From NCBI GenBank assembly GCA_963662155.1, contig OY759265.1, positions 38,648,048-38,712,047 on the forward strand: a stretch of 64,000 nt of DNA, written 5' to 3'. The notes under the pieces were generated by a model. That model saw only the letters and a program-made list of their open reading frames with translations. It did not search any database and was not told the DNA's origin. A program made the position numbers and the translations under genes. This DNA comes from Lamellibrachia columna (taxonomy: Eukaryota; Annelida; Polychaeta; Sabellida; Siboglinidae). Of the stretch, positions 51,501 to 62,254 are shown in pieces (the first letter of the stretch is position 1; each line of letters starts with the position of its first letter).

Positions 51501-52774
51501 AGCAGTAGTCACCTGAGCTTCCCTTAGCTCTAGGGCCATATAGATTATCTTATATAATGGTGAGATCAACTGGATCAAATGCTCAGTAAAGTAATTGATC
51601 CACTATGTACTTTAAACACAGAAAACACTTTGTGTCCGTCAGAATATTTTTGTCAGTTCACCTAGTGACAACAAATAACCACTTATCAGTAGCCTATCAT
51701 GTCACTTACTGTAGTTACAATGCATAAATGTTAGCTCATTCTGATATCTGAAAACACTATGTATTTTCTTCATGCCCTTTTAGATTGCATTGTAAAATTA
51801 ATTATGTATGTAATATGTATGTAATGTACTTGATGCTATTTAGATTGCATCAATAAACAGTGAACCAAGTGGTGTTTATACAGCGGTGCAAGATGACATG
51901 AATTTAGCAGCTGCTAACATTGCATAGTGTGGACCCATGTATGAGTAGATCATCAGGGCCAACATGCAGTAGGGGTCACTGAAGGTAGGAACAAGTCAGT
52001 AGGCTGCATTTGGCCTGAGGCAGGCCAGCTGTTGGTGGTCATGGTATTTTTTTATCCTTTGCTTGCTTAGATGGACACAAATTTACTCAAATAAACACCT
52101 TTGGAACTCTGATCTGCTCCAACACCTGTGTTGAATCTAGGGGAGTTTGTGCGAATGTGGTTGAGATGTGTTGAGTCTTGAGTCTTTGGCACTTTAATGA
52201 AAAAATATCGCTGGTTTAGATGTAATTCTTCAGAAATTTTATTTATTATTAATAAAGCTGGCAATGATGATGTTGGTCTCCACTTGTTACTGATTCTCTA
52301 TTTCAGTCAGCCATTTGTATTGTTGGACGGCCTTGCCTCATTGGGTACAGTTAATTTCTCTCTTTGACCTTTATGATAATCCTTTCACAGTCTCTCTTGA
52401 TGACAGTGTTGCTAATATGGGCTGTCCAGGCCAGCACTAGTTCTTACACCCAGTCACTCAGATGTGATCTCTGACCACATTGATGACCACTGGACTCTGG
52501 CTATATCCAAGGGATTGGCCATCATGAATCTAATTAATACGTAGCTTTAATGGGGCAGTGTATTTGCATTGTGGAAGGTGGTTGTACTATCATACAAACT
52601 TGGTTAGTCATTGTAATTAGTTTCTTTTCAGAAATGCTAAATTCTAGGAACTAGTTAATAAAAAGTAACTAGTTTAAAGTTTGAATAAACACTGATCAGA
52701 ATCATGAAATGTGTTCCTATACTATACTCACAAATACTAATACTCATTAATACTCAATAATAAGGTACTATTTG

Positions 52775-53215
52775 CCTCACTTGTGAGGTACTCTACTTCG
52801 CTTGTGAGCTACTCTATCTCACTTACTTTGTGACTGACTTGTGAAGTACTCTCTGCCTCACTCATGAAGTACTCTACCTCACTTATGACTCACGAGGTAC
52901 TCTCTGCCTCACTCATGAGGTACTGTGCCTCACCCACAAGGTACTCTGCCTCACCTACAAGGTACTCTCTGCCTCACTCATAAGGTACCCTCTGCCTCAC
53001 TCACGAGTTACTCTCTGTCTCGCTCATGAAGTACTACCTGCCTCACTCATGAGGTACTCCCATTTATTAGGTACTTTCTGCCTCACTCATGAGGTAGTCT
53101 CTGTTTCACTTGTGCCTCATTCGTGAGCGACTTTGACTCACATTTGAGGTACTCTCTTTGAGGTATACACTTCTGATGTACCCTCTGCCTCACTCATGAG
53201 GTATCCTGCCTGACT
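52775..53215. repeat. 22-24-bp degenerate minisatellite
   Basis: About 18 units of CTCACTCATGAGGTACTCTC plus TG, with many substitutions and length changes. Confidence 0.85.
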
Positions 53216-54825
53216 TGTGCGCTGTCCCTGGTGAACACTGCCTGAATGTGGGTCAGGCATCCAGGGAAAATCGATTGTGTTGAGATGGCTTCCACTGATC
53301 AAATGCTGATGTGTCCCATTTAAGACTGTGCATCGGCATAATGGTGAATAGGAACTGGCAGATAATCTTCCCAAATCAAAGCACTGCTCGTAATGCACGC
53401 CAATGAGTTTAATATGTCCTGCTGCACTCTAAAGTCCCATCCATCTTGCTGTGGGACCGTTACCTAGTCACATTTCCATTTAGACATGGCAGTAGAATTA
53501 TATTCCACGATTCAACCACATTTAACTGAATGCATAGTTGATTCAGTAAGGTGTATTTTATTGCAATGGTTCTTATGACAGCGTGGGAAGACGAAGATTG
53601 CCACATGGTGTACCTTACGATAGCGTAGCCTGCATTAGTCATATATGTGTGTTATTTGAATTGAGTAGAGCAAAGAGCCCATATTACGATGTCGTGTTGG
53701 TGTAGAACTAAGTAGGACATTGTTCAGGGGATGGGAGACTTTGGCATTTCGACTCGTCAAGAAATGTTGACTTGTTATTCTTATATGACATAGCTAAAGT
53801 AGAGAGACATGATGGACAGTGTCATACGGTAAGCTTTTCTACTTACTAGAAAGTAGAATACCATTCTTAACTCTTGGGTTGGTATCCTAGTGCATTGGAT
53901 TGACCTGGCGACTGTTTGTAACGCAAGGGGTTTAATCAGTATGCATTGTGTTGTGCTGTTGTGGCTAGCCTGTGGTCATCCTGTTGGACACCAGTGCTTG
54001 ACAGTCGCGATCAGCAGTAGTCTCCATATTTGACTCGGTCGACCCACGCACGCCCTTCCGCTGAATTCCAAGTGCCATCAGACATGACCAGAGACTTGAG
54101 CCGTAGACAAGCTGCATGCTCATCGGGTAGTTGGCATGGAAGATTGATTGCTCACCTGGGTTTGCTTAGAGCTCTGATAAACCAAAACAAACTTGTGATA
54201 ATGTCAATGGGCAGCGCAGTTTCCATCCATAGATTTAGCGTTGGGCCCCATATTCTCGAAATTTTCTGTAAATATGGCGTCAAAGCTGCTTCTGGGGGTT
54301 ACACATAGAATATCTAATACCAAAATAACAGGGCGAATTTAAGATTATAACGTAAGTCTACCTGTCTTGGCTAAGATTCCACATGGATTATGTAATACTA
54401 ATAGATCTGTTCCGTATATAATTTAGCACGTTGAATATTATATTTTCCCAGATATTCCATGAATGAACCCCTGAGACAGTTTAGCTTAGTTTAAAGAATA
54501 CAGGCCCTGGTGAATGAAAATGCAAGTTAATATTTGTAGTTGTGTGGTAGCACAAATACGAACATAATTTAGCCTACTGTTAGTGCTTAGTGCGAATGCT
54601 TTCATAATGATAACATTGCAGCAATGCTTATGACAGCAGTAATTGAGTAATCCTGTTGAGCACGCCCAGTGCTCAGACCACTGATGTCTTGGGACCATTT
54701 CTAAACCTAATATCTATCACAAGTCATCTAACCTGTCACGAGAGACCACTTAGAATGGGGACCTCGGGAGACCGATCAGTCTCCCAGGCCAAAACAACTA
54801 GACCAGTGCTTTTTTGTTCCTGCTG

Positions 54826-55500
54826 TCTGTAGAACTGACAGACTGGCCAATCTGTAGAACTGACAGACTGGCCAATCTGTAGAACTGACAGACTGGCCAA
54901 TCTGTAGAACTGACAGACTGGCCAATCTGTAGAACTGACAGACTGGCCAATCTGTAGAACTGACAGACTGGCCAATCTGTAGAACTGACAGACTGGCCAA
55001 TCTGTAGAACTGACAGACTGGCCAATCTGTAGAACTGACAGACTGGCCAATCTGTAGAACTGACAGACTGGCCAATCTGTAGAACTGACAGATTGGCCAA
55101 TCTGTAGAACTGACAGACTGGCCAATCTGTAGAACTGACAGACTGGCCAATCTGTAGAACTGACAGACTGGCCAATCTGTAGAACTGACAGACTGGCCAA
55201 TCTGTAGAACTGACAGACTGGCCAATCTGTAGAACTGACGGACTGGCCAATATGTAGAACTGACAGATTGGCCAATCTGTAGAACTGACAGACTGGCCAA
55301 TCTGTAGAACTGACAGACTGGCCAATCTGTAGAACTGACAGACTGGCCAATCTGTAGAACTGACAGACTGGCCAATCTGTAGAACTGACAGACTGGCCAA
55401 TCTGTAGAACTGACAGACTGGCCAATCTGTAGAACTGACAGACTGGCCAATCTGTAGAACTGACAGACTGGCCAATCTGTAGAACTGACAGACTGGCCAA
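54826..55500. repeat. 25-bp minisatellite, 27 exact-length copies
   Basis: The array runs from 54826 to 55500 with units beginning TCTGTAGAACTGACAGACTG. All spacings are exactly 25 bp. Variants are few and mostly near 55090 and 55235-55270. Since 25 is not a multiple of 3, all three minus frames are open and read the same 25-residue cycle (for example SVLQIGQSVSSTDWPVCQFY). Three overlapping frames of 220-260 codons result. It ends 157 bp before the talin exon 2 acceptor. Confidence 0.97.
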
Positions 55501-55657
55501 TCTGCTGGACTTACTCCCGGTTTAGCACACACTGATAAAGTTGCCACAGTATTGCTGAAGTGAAATTGCCTCTGGGCAGCTGGCATCTGGATTGATGAAG
55601 AAATAATGATTCTTTACTGTGAACATGAACAATGACCGCTGTATGCGTTTGTTGCAG

Positions 55658-55807
55658 AGTGAGAAGCGAAGATGGCCACGCTGTCGCTCAAGATCAGCGT
55701 GGTTGGCAGCAATGCTGTCAAGACGATGCAATTCCACCCTTCCACCATCGTCTACGATGCATGCAAGATCATTCGTGAGAAGATCCCTGAAGCAAACCAT
55801 GGAAATC
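55658..55807 (+). CDS. TLN1: Talin exon 2 (start codon, F0 domain)
   Basis: The exon begins after GTTTGTTGCAG, carries 14 nt of 5'UTR, and the ATG is at 55672. It ends AAT C|GTAAGC (phase 1). It encodes residues 1-45 of talin: MATLSLKISVVGSNAVKTMQ, then FHPSTIVYDACKIIREKIPE and ANHGN. Talin links integrin cytoplasmic tails to actin at adhesion sites; this part is the start of the F0 subdomain of its FERM head. The match to talins (LSLKI, KTMQF, STxVYDACxIIRE) is unmistakable. The non-coding 5' part means an upstream exon exists. Vertebrates have two talins, while most invertebrates have one. Confidence 0.96.
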
Positions 55808-56861
55808 GTAAGCATTACTTTTCGACACTCTGTATACGTATCTAATATTTGACATTCCAGTCCTCCAGAAACATTTATGGAAACTCGAAATGAATAACAT
55901 GTTTTCTTGTATTTGCATGACTACCAATTCTTGTCTTTATATGTCAAGGTTATTGTGTTAATGTGAAATTTTTTATTGCCACTGCTGGCTGCATCGATGT
56001 CAGCATTGATCCTCTGTGATGTGATCAGAAAGAAATATACATACAACCATCTGTATAGAACATTAACATAATGGGCTATATTACTTCATAATACTGGAAC
56101 TGCGATTTCTTTATTCAACAGAAATAAATACATATTACAACTTTTTTCTTAACATAAAAAACTGCCAGGAGAATCTACTAAGGCTTAAAAAATATGTCGC
56201 AAGCGTGAGCCACCTACAATGGTTGTTTTTCGTGTGCATCCATTGCTTACAATAATACAATCATAATAAAAAAAAACTATGTTTCTTTTCTGACTTTATC
56301 ATCCTCGTGTCACAAGTGGTTAAACTTATGAGCTGTGATTATCACAGTTTTCTAGTAGATATTACTGTTCTGTATTTTTGGTAGACTTTCGACACTTATG
56401 TTACAATGTATGTAAGTTAAGTGAGGGAGTTTTCAAAAATAATTAGAAAACTCCTAGATAGAAATTATAAGTACTGACTGGGTATTGTTGACCAACGTAT
56501 TGAGCACACAGTCAGTGCATTATATTTTGGATATTAGTCTTTCTTTCACCACAAATCATACTGTTTTGAATAATGTAAGTTTTTTATTTTGGAGTCTTGA
56601 CAAACAAACCTGTCCCCATAACTTCTGACTCATTGCCATGAAATACTGGCAGTTCAAAAAATTACTCTCTTTTTACGGGCAACGCTAACTCTGTAGACAA
56701 CACATGGAACACCCTGAAACGTTGAGAATTTATACTGCTGTTCATTGGAGCATCATGTCTCAATCCTTAATACAGCAGACTTGGCTATGTAGGATTTGTG
56801 CACTTCCACTACTAGTTTCTGTGAACTCTACGGGCTGTAATAATTTGCTTCCGTCTTGCAG
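55808..56861 (+). other. Talin intron 2
   Basis: A GTAAGC donor and a CCGTCTTGCAG acceptor. It contains a second copy of the dispersed repeat of 47255-47415 at 56020-56340, split by about 170 bp of unrelated AT-rich sequence (about 56085-56275). No other feature is seen. Confidence 0.85.
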
Positions 56862-56959
56862 CACCTGAATTTGGGTTGTTCCTGGCTGATGAGGATCCAA
56901 AGAAAGGGGTGTGGCTGGAGTCTGGCAGGACCCTGGAGTACTACCTCCTGAGGAACGGG
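56862..56959 (+). CDS. TLN1: Talin exon 3 (F0 domain)
   Basis: A 98-bp exon after CCGTCTTGCAG, ending at GGG|GTGAGT. Two bases complete Pro46; it ends in phase 0. It encodes residues 46-78, PPEFGLFLADEDPKKGVWLE then SGRTLEYYLLRNG. This is the second half of F0, with the DPKKGxWLExGRxLxYYxLRNG signature typical of talins. The phases fit exons 2 and 4. Confidence 0.96.
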
Positions 56960-57189
56960 GTGAGTACAGCGGTTACATGCAGTAAATGTCACTTGTCACT
57001 TGTATTGACCAAAGTCATCTCGATTATAATGTAAACCAATTTTTGTATATGGGTTCTAGTGGGATTTGTATACAAGTAACTGCAGTAAAAGTATATAACG
57101 GATTTAAGCTGTTTTATATGTTGTGTTTATTGTTGTCGAGTATTTGTTGGACCATGTGCCCGTTGCCTTACATTGTATGATCACATCAC

Positions 57190-58010
57190 ATCACCATGAG
57201 ACATGTCCGTACTGTGAACCATGTGCTGTATGCTTACCATGCGACATGTGCTGTACTGTACACCATGTGCTGTATACTTACATAAGACACGTCCTGTACT
57301 ATGAACCATGTGTAGTATGCTTACCATGAGACGTGCTGCGCACAATGTGCTGTACTGTACACCATGTGCTGTATACTTACCATGAGACATGTACTACACC
57401 CTGTGTCCTGTACTGTGCGCCATGTCCTGTACTGTGTGTCATGTCCTGTACGGTGCGATATATCATGTGCTGTACTGTGCGCCATGTCCTGTACTGTGTG
57501 TCATGTCCTGTACGGTGCGATATATCATGTGCTGTACTGTGTGTCATGTCCTGTACTGTGTGTCATGTCCTGTATCATGTACTGTGTGCTGTACTATGCA
57601 CCATGTCCTGTACTGCACCCCATGTCCTGTACTGTGAACCATGTCCTGTACTGTGAGCCATGTCCTGTATGGTGTGCCATGTCCTGTACTGTGTGTCATG
57701 TCCTGTATGGTGCGCTATATCATGTACTGTGTGCTGTACTATGTGCCATGTCCTGTACTGCGCCCCATGTCCTGTACTGCGCCCCATGTCCTGTACTGTG
57801 CGCCATGCATGTTCTGTACTGTCCCACATGTCCTATATGGTGCGCCATGTCCTGTACTGTGCCCAATGTCCTGTACTGTGAACCATGTCCTGTACTGTGC
57901 GCCATGTCCTGTATGTTGTGCCATGTTCTGTACTATGCACCATGCATGTCCTGTATTGTCCCCCATGTCCTATATGGTGCGCCATGTCCTGTACTGTGTC
58001 CATGTGCTGC
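57190..58010. repeat. 19-bp minisatellite filling talin intron 3 up to the acceptor
   Basis: Units of CATGTCCTGTACTGTGCGC and variants, with early copies more like CCATGTGCTGTATGCTTAC. The unit lacks AG. Only one AG (57656-57657) occurs between about 57386 and 58010. All three plus frames are largely open and read a Cys-rich 19-residue cycle (for example CAPCPVLCAMSCTVRHVLY). The last unit merges into the acceptor CCATGTGCTGCAG of exon 4. Confidence 0.95.
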
Positions 58011-58012
58011 AG

Positions 58013-58142
58013 GACCTGCTGGAGTACAAGAAGAAGCACCGGATGCTGCGAGTGCGTATGCTGGATGGCACGGTCAAGACACTGCAGGTGGACGACAGTC
58101 ACACTGTCTCCCAGCTCATGATCACCATCTGCAGCAAGATTG
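58013..58142 (+). CDS. TLN1: Talin exon 4 (end of F0, start of F1)
   Basis: A 130-bp exon after GTGCTGCAG, ending ATT G|GTGAGT (phase 0 in, phase 1 out). It encodes residues 79-121: DLLEYKKKHRMLRVRMLDGT, then VKTLQVDDSHTVSQLMITIC and SKI, with Gly122 split. The RVRMLDGTVKTxxVDDSxxVxxLMxxIC segment is the conserved F0-F1 boundary and start of F1 in talins. The exon sits between two minisatellites. The reading frame is also open upstream into the array back to 57638 and downstream to 58249, so partial intron retention would not stop at once. Confidence 0.97.
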
Positions 58143-58149
58143 GTGAGTC

Positions 58150-58905
58150 AGCTTCTCACCCTGCCTTATCATTCTGCCTTCCCACACTGCCCTCTAACCC
58201 TGCCTTCCCACCCTGCCTTATCAACCTGCCTTCCCACCCTGCCTTCTAACCCTGCCGTATCACCCTGCTTTCCCACACTGCCTTCCCACACTGCCTTATC
58301 ACTTTGTCTTATCACCTTACCTTCCCACCCTGCCTCCTCACCCTGCCTTCTCACCTTGGCTTCTCACCTTGTCTTGTCACTCTGCCTTCCCACAGTGCCT
58401 TCCCACCTTCCTTCTAACCCTTCCTTCTCACCTTGTCTTCTCGCCCTGCCTTATCACTCTGCCTTCTCACCCTGCCTTCTCACCTTGCCTTCTCATATGC
58501 CGTCTCATCCTGCCTTCACTCCCTGACTTCACACCCTGCCTTCTCATCCTGCCTTCTCATCCTGCCTTCATGCTTTGCCTTCACTCCATGCCTTCACACC
58601 CTGCCTTCTCATATGCCTTATCACCCTGCCTTCACTCCCTGTCTTTTCATTCTGCCTTCACACCTTGCCTTCACACCCTGCTTTCATACCCTGCCTTCTC
58701 ATCCTGCCTTCACACCCTGCCTAATCATCCTGCCTTCTCACCATGCCTTCTCACCTTGCCTTCACACCTTGCCTTCACACCCTGCCTTCACACCCTGCCT
58801 TCACACCACCCTGCCTTCCTACCCTGCCTTCTCACCCTGCCTTCACACCCTGCCTTCCCTGACTTCACACCCTGCCTTCTCACCCTGACTGCACACCCTG
58901 CCAAA
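58150..58905. repeat. Pyrimidine-rich (TCACCCTGCCT)-type minisatellite
   Basis: Units of about 11-12 bp, TCACCCTGCCTT and variants, run for about 750 bp starting within about 15 bp of the exon 4 donor. The plus strand is strongly C/T-rich. Pro/Cys/Leu-rich frames across it are artefacts. Confidence 0.95.
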
Positions 58906-59660
58906 TGCTGGTGTCTTGTACATTTCTGGCCCTGGATACTGCAGGTGTCTTGCACATGTCAGGTCCCGGATACTGGTGGTGTCTAGTGTATGTTATAATA
59001 TCAATATTGTGATTACGTTAACTGCAATTCAGAGTCAGACATTCCTCAAACTCAGAATATATTGACACGTGCTAATATTATGGGAAGTGTGTTACCTTAT
59101 TACTTTAATTTCAGTAGCAAGTCTTTGCAAAAAAATAACTTGCCTGGTAACTACATTTAACCTTAAATTATGTGTGACAAACTTAAAATTCAACCATGCC
59201 AATGGTATATAACTGATGATAGACTGAACATTCCAAAAATAATTGGTAAAAAGGATTAGTTTTTTATCTGTGGAGGCATGTAAAAATATCATGGCGAGAT
59301 GGTGAAAATACCACCAGCGGTCACACTACAGATATCACCTAGTTCCTATTAGATTATTATTCATAATACAGCTGCAATGTGTCCATGCTTTCATAATTCA
59401 GAGAACAAATTCAGAAAGCACTCTAGTGTCAAGCTTTACTGCGCCTGACAATGTGCCGTTTAATAGTGATAGATTTACCCATGAGATCCCTGGTTTTAAC
59501 TGTGTGGCTCCACTGTAGATTAGTTTGGTCGGTATTGATTTTCTGGGGAAACTTATGCAGCACCATATACACAGAATGCCTTCAGTAAATTACATTTAAC
59601 CCTAGTTTTAAGCATAAGCAAATAACTAAATTTTATCCAATGTTTTGGAGATATGGCTTC
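58906..59660 (+). other. Talin intron 4, middle part
   Basis: A short TACTGCAGGTGTCTTG / TACTGGTGGTGTCTAG duplication lies at about 58936-58986. Nothing else is recognised. Confidence 0.6.
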
Positions 59661-59666
59661 ATTACT

Positions 59667-59667
<1 letters not shown>

Positions 59668-59708
<41 letters not shown>

Positions 59709-59755
59709 ATAGTAGTGGTAGTAGTAGTACTAATATTACTACTTGTAGTAGTACT
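59668..59755. repeat. (TAG)n microsatellite
   Basis: About 14 TAG units, then interrupted TAG/TAC units. Confidence 0.95.
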
Positions 59756-59854
59756 ATTTTGATATATTTGGCCTTCTCCAAAGGTGTTGGTTGCTTAAAA
59801 AAACTGAATGGATTGTCATCCTGTTGTGCTCTAATTGCAGCAGCTTCATGTGTT

Positions 59855-60270
59855 TGACTCTCTGTCCATTCCTCCAGTCTGTTCCCTTCACCGTGAGAGC
59901 TTCGTGTGTTTGTCTCTCTGGTAGGTCAGTGCTGTTGATCATCCATTCCTCCAATCTGTTCCATTCACTATGAGAGCTTCGTGTTTTGTCTTTCTTGTGC
60001 TGTTGAGCATCCATTTCTCCAGCTTGTTCCCTTCACCATGAGAGCTTCGTGTGTTTGTCTCTCTGGTAGGTCTGTGCTGTTGACCATCCATTCCTCCAGT
60101 CTGTTCCCGTCACCATGAGAGCTTCGTGTGTTTGTCTCTCTGGTTGGTCCGTGCTGTTGATCATCCATTCCTCCAATCTGTTCCCGTCACCATAAGAGCT
60201 TCGTGTTTTGTCTCTCTTGTGCTGTTGATCATCCATTCCTCCAATCTGTTCCATTCACCATGAAAGCTTC
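59855..60270. repeat. 68-77-bp minisatellite, six copies, in talin intron 4
   Basis: Units contain ATCCATTCCTCCAATCTGTT, CACCATGAGAGCTTCGTG and TTTGTCTCTCTGGTAGGTC. Two lengths (about 69 and 77 bp) differ by loss of a short segment after GTCT. The array ends about 270 bp before exon 5. Confidence 0.9.
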
Positions 60271-60537
60271 ATTCTGTGCTTGGGTTCCCAGAATGGTACT
60301 TCTGCGATCTCTTCTAAGTGGCGATAGTAATGTCCTGATGTCTTTAATAAAGATCTGTTCTCTGAGTTTTACTAAGGTCTTAGGAAGGTTGCCATATACT
60401 ACCTACCTGGGTGTGTAGCGCAAGACCAACGTTTGCTACAGAAACAGTAATGTTTATAACCCCAAATGATGCCGTCTTCTAAAATATGTTCTTGTTCCTG
60501 ATCCAGTTGTATGTGAATCTGTTGGTTGTACCTGCAG

Positions 60538-60687
60538 GAATCATGAACCATGAAGAGTACTCGCTGGTGCATGACCTCAGTGATGATGAGAAAGAGAAGA
60601 CACTGACACTGAAGCGAGACCGGTCCATTGCCAAGGACCAGAAGAAACTGGATGAGATGAAGAGGAAGCTTCACACAGATGATGAAT
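60538..60687 (+). CDS. TLN1: Talin exon 5 (F1 domain and F1 loop)
   Basis: A 150-bp exon after GGTTGTACCTGCAG, ending GAA T|GTAAGT (phase 1 in, phase 1 out). It encodes Gly122 and residues 123-171: IMNHEEYSLVHDLSDDEKEK, TLTLKRDRSIAKDQKKLDEM and KRKLHTDDE. IxNHxEYSLV and KLHTDDE are talin F1 signatures. The Lys/Arg-rich stretch between them corresponds to the F1 loop, which in studied talins is flexible and binds acidic phospholipids through a basic helix. The next exon should begin with the rest of a hydrophobic codon and an NWxD-type sequence; it is not present up to 64000. Confidence 0.96.
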
Positions 60688-61094
60688 GTAAGTAATCAAT
60701 GCTGCAGTATGTATGATTAAAGTCAAACCTGAGGTTTTATTTTTTATTTTCATTATCCGGGGGGAAACAATCAGGCAGCTTTTTGAAAATGCTGTACCCT
60801 CTTTGAATGAATTCAGAACAATTAGTCAGATTTTATGTGATTTTATTTCACGTTTTGGCTACACAGTTCACATTTTAAAGTGATAATTGAAAATTGTTGG
60901 AAATTTTGTTCATCTGTTGATGAGAAGTACACCCAAACTGTGTCACCCTGGCTTTAGAAATGTATGTAAAATTCTTATATCTTCGGGTGTTTTAGTTATG
61001 TTAGTGCGATTTATACTCGTGTTGATATTGTTCCCTACTGGTTTTGGTAAGTATCTTTATTAAGACACTGGTAGTAGTAGTGTTAGGTGTACCA

Positions 61095-61395
61095 ACAGGG
61101 TTCGTACGGGGCACGGAAATCCTTGAATAGCCATAAATTCAAAGTTTTCAAAAATAAGATGGCGGATTTTCATTCCCCCCGCCCCCGACAGAACCAGCAT
61201 AGCCCAATAAACCCATTTTCCCAGCTCTGTGCTGTTGTCTTCTTTATGAACACTGCATTTATTTAGATATATATTTTGTGAAACCGTTGTGCTCAAATTT
61301 AAGTCGCTTTTAGTTGGCATGGATTTTTTTAAAGATGCTTTGCAAAGCCTGGAAAAGGCATGAATTTTTGTGGTAGCTGAGGTGTACGAACCTGT
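61095..61395. mobile_element. MITE with ACAGGGTTCGTAC termini
   Basis: ACAGGGTTCGTAC at 61095 and GTACGAACCTGT at 61384 are inverted termini. Internal words such as GAAATCCTTGAATAG and CTGGAAAAGGCATGAATTT also fit, from memory, a widespread animal repeat of about 300 bp with CAGGGTTCGTACG ends. There is no coding capacity. Confidence 0.6.
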
Positions 61396-62254
61396 AAAAA
61401 ATTCAGGAGGCGTGTCTGTTACTGTGTAAATCGTACTGTTTGTCAAAGGCCAACTTTGTTTGATGGCTCCGGAAAATGGCTTCTATCGCATTGGGGAAAG
61501 TCCTTGGTTTGGATTTGTCAGACACAATGGCTGCACTGTCCCATCTTGAGAAATCACCTGCTTCCTGTGGCATTTACAGTAGTCTCGGAAGACAGGATAA
61601 TTGTGTTGTGGCACTCGTCTATCAAATGTAAAATGCATCAATAGATACGGGACCTGGATCGCTGTTCTAGACCATTGATCTTTCCCATCCAGGGAAATTT
61701 CAGAAAGTTCAGGATTTATATTTCACAGCCTGGAAACACCATGCCACTTCAGTTGTACACTCAATGTCATGGACATTAAAACATACAATTCTTTCTATGC
61801 CTGTGTAATCATGTTTCATAGACAATGACGATAGGAGTCATTGTCTCGTGGTGTCTTAACCTTTCTTCTTGCAGACTGTCAAACGATCTGACTACTGTCA
61901 TCTATTCGATCGTCTACCCATCTGTCCCATATTATCTGTCTCCCTGTCCCTGGTCGGCGATGACCCGTTTGTTAGTTCTATTCCGAGATGGACATCTGCA
62001 GCGTTGAGGGCAATGACATTTGTGTGCCTTTTGTGTGAGGCCGACAGCTAGCAGACACGGTTGATTGTTTCTGCCTGCTCGTCACAAAGCAATATTGCAA
62101 TGATTGACGTAGAATTTAACTTCGTCGACTACGTGACGTGCCGCCCAATGATCGGGGATGTCGCCTCCTTCGTCTGCCAGCTGCGCACTTATTAGGTGGC
62201 ATCACGCTGTGGCGGCATCAACAATTTGATGACAATTGTTGCTGCTTATTCTGT

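Larger units (their letters stand above)
23893..55657 (+). other. Putative talin intron 1 or intergenic region (31.8 kb)
   Basis: No confident coding exon on either strand. Stretches in which I recognise nothing beyond isolated short frames: 23900-25580, 26536-29922, 30238-31544, 33731-35319, 38881-42219, 42801-44240, 45513-46883, 48591-52774 and 53216-54825. The repeats within are listed separately. Whether it is one intron depends on the candidate exon ending at 23892. Confidence 0.45.

Noticed and set aside
54826..55500. CRISPR-like array
   Set aside because: Units are contiguous with no spacers, and the genome is eukaryotic. The same applies to the arrays at 35.9 and 62.3 kb.
54736..55586. 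Three overlapping minus-strand open frames of 224-262 codons
   Set aside because: They are the three phases of a stop-free 25-bp minisatellite and all read the same cycle. No flanking domain or splice support.
57364..58146. Long Cys-rich plus-strand frame resembling a Cys-rich secreted or repeat protein
   Set aside because: Produced by the 19-bp array; it reads talin exon 4 in the wrong frame. No signal peptide or conserved Cys spacing independent of the repeat.
58140..58986. Pro/Leu/Ser-rich frames of up to 205 codons after talin exon 4
   Set aside because: Caused by the TCACCCTGCCT-type array in intron 4.
61861..62010. Possible talin exon 6 after a TTCTTGCAG acceptor near 61874
   Set aside because: The following frame (SNDLTTVIYSIVYP) does not match the expected NWxD-type talin continuation.
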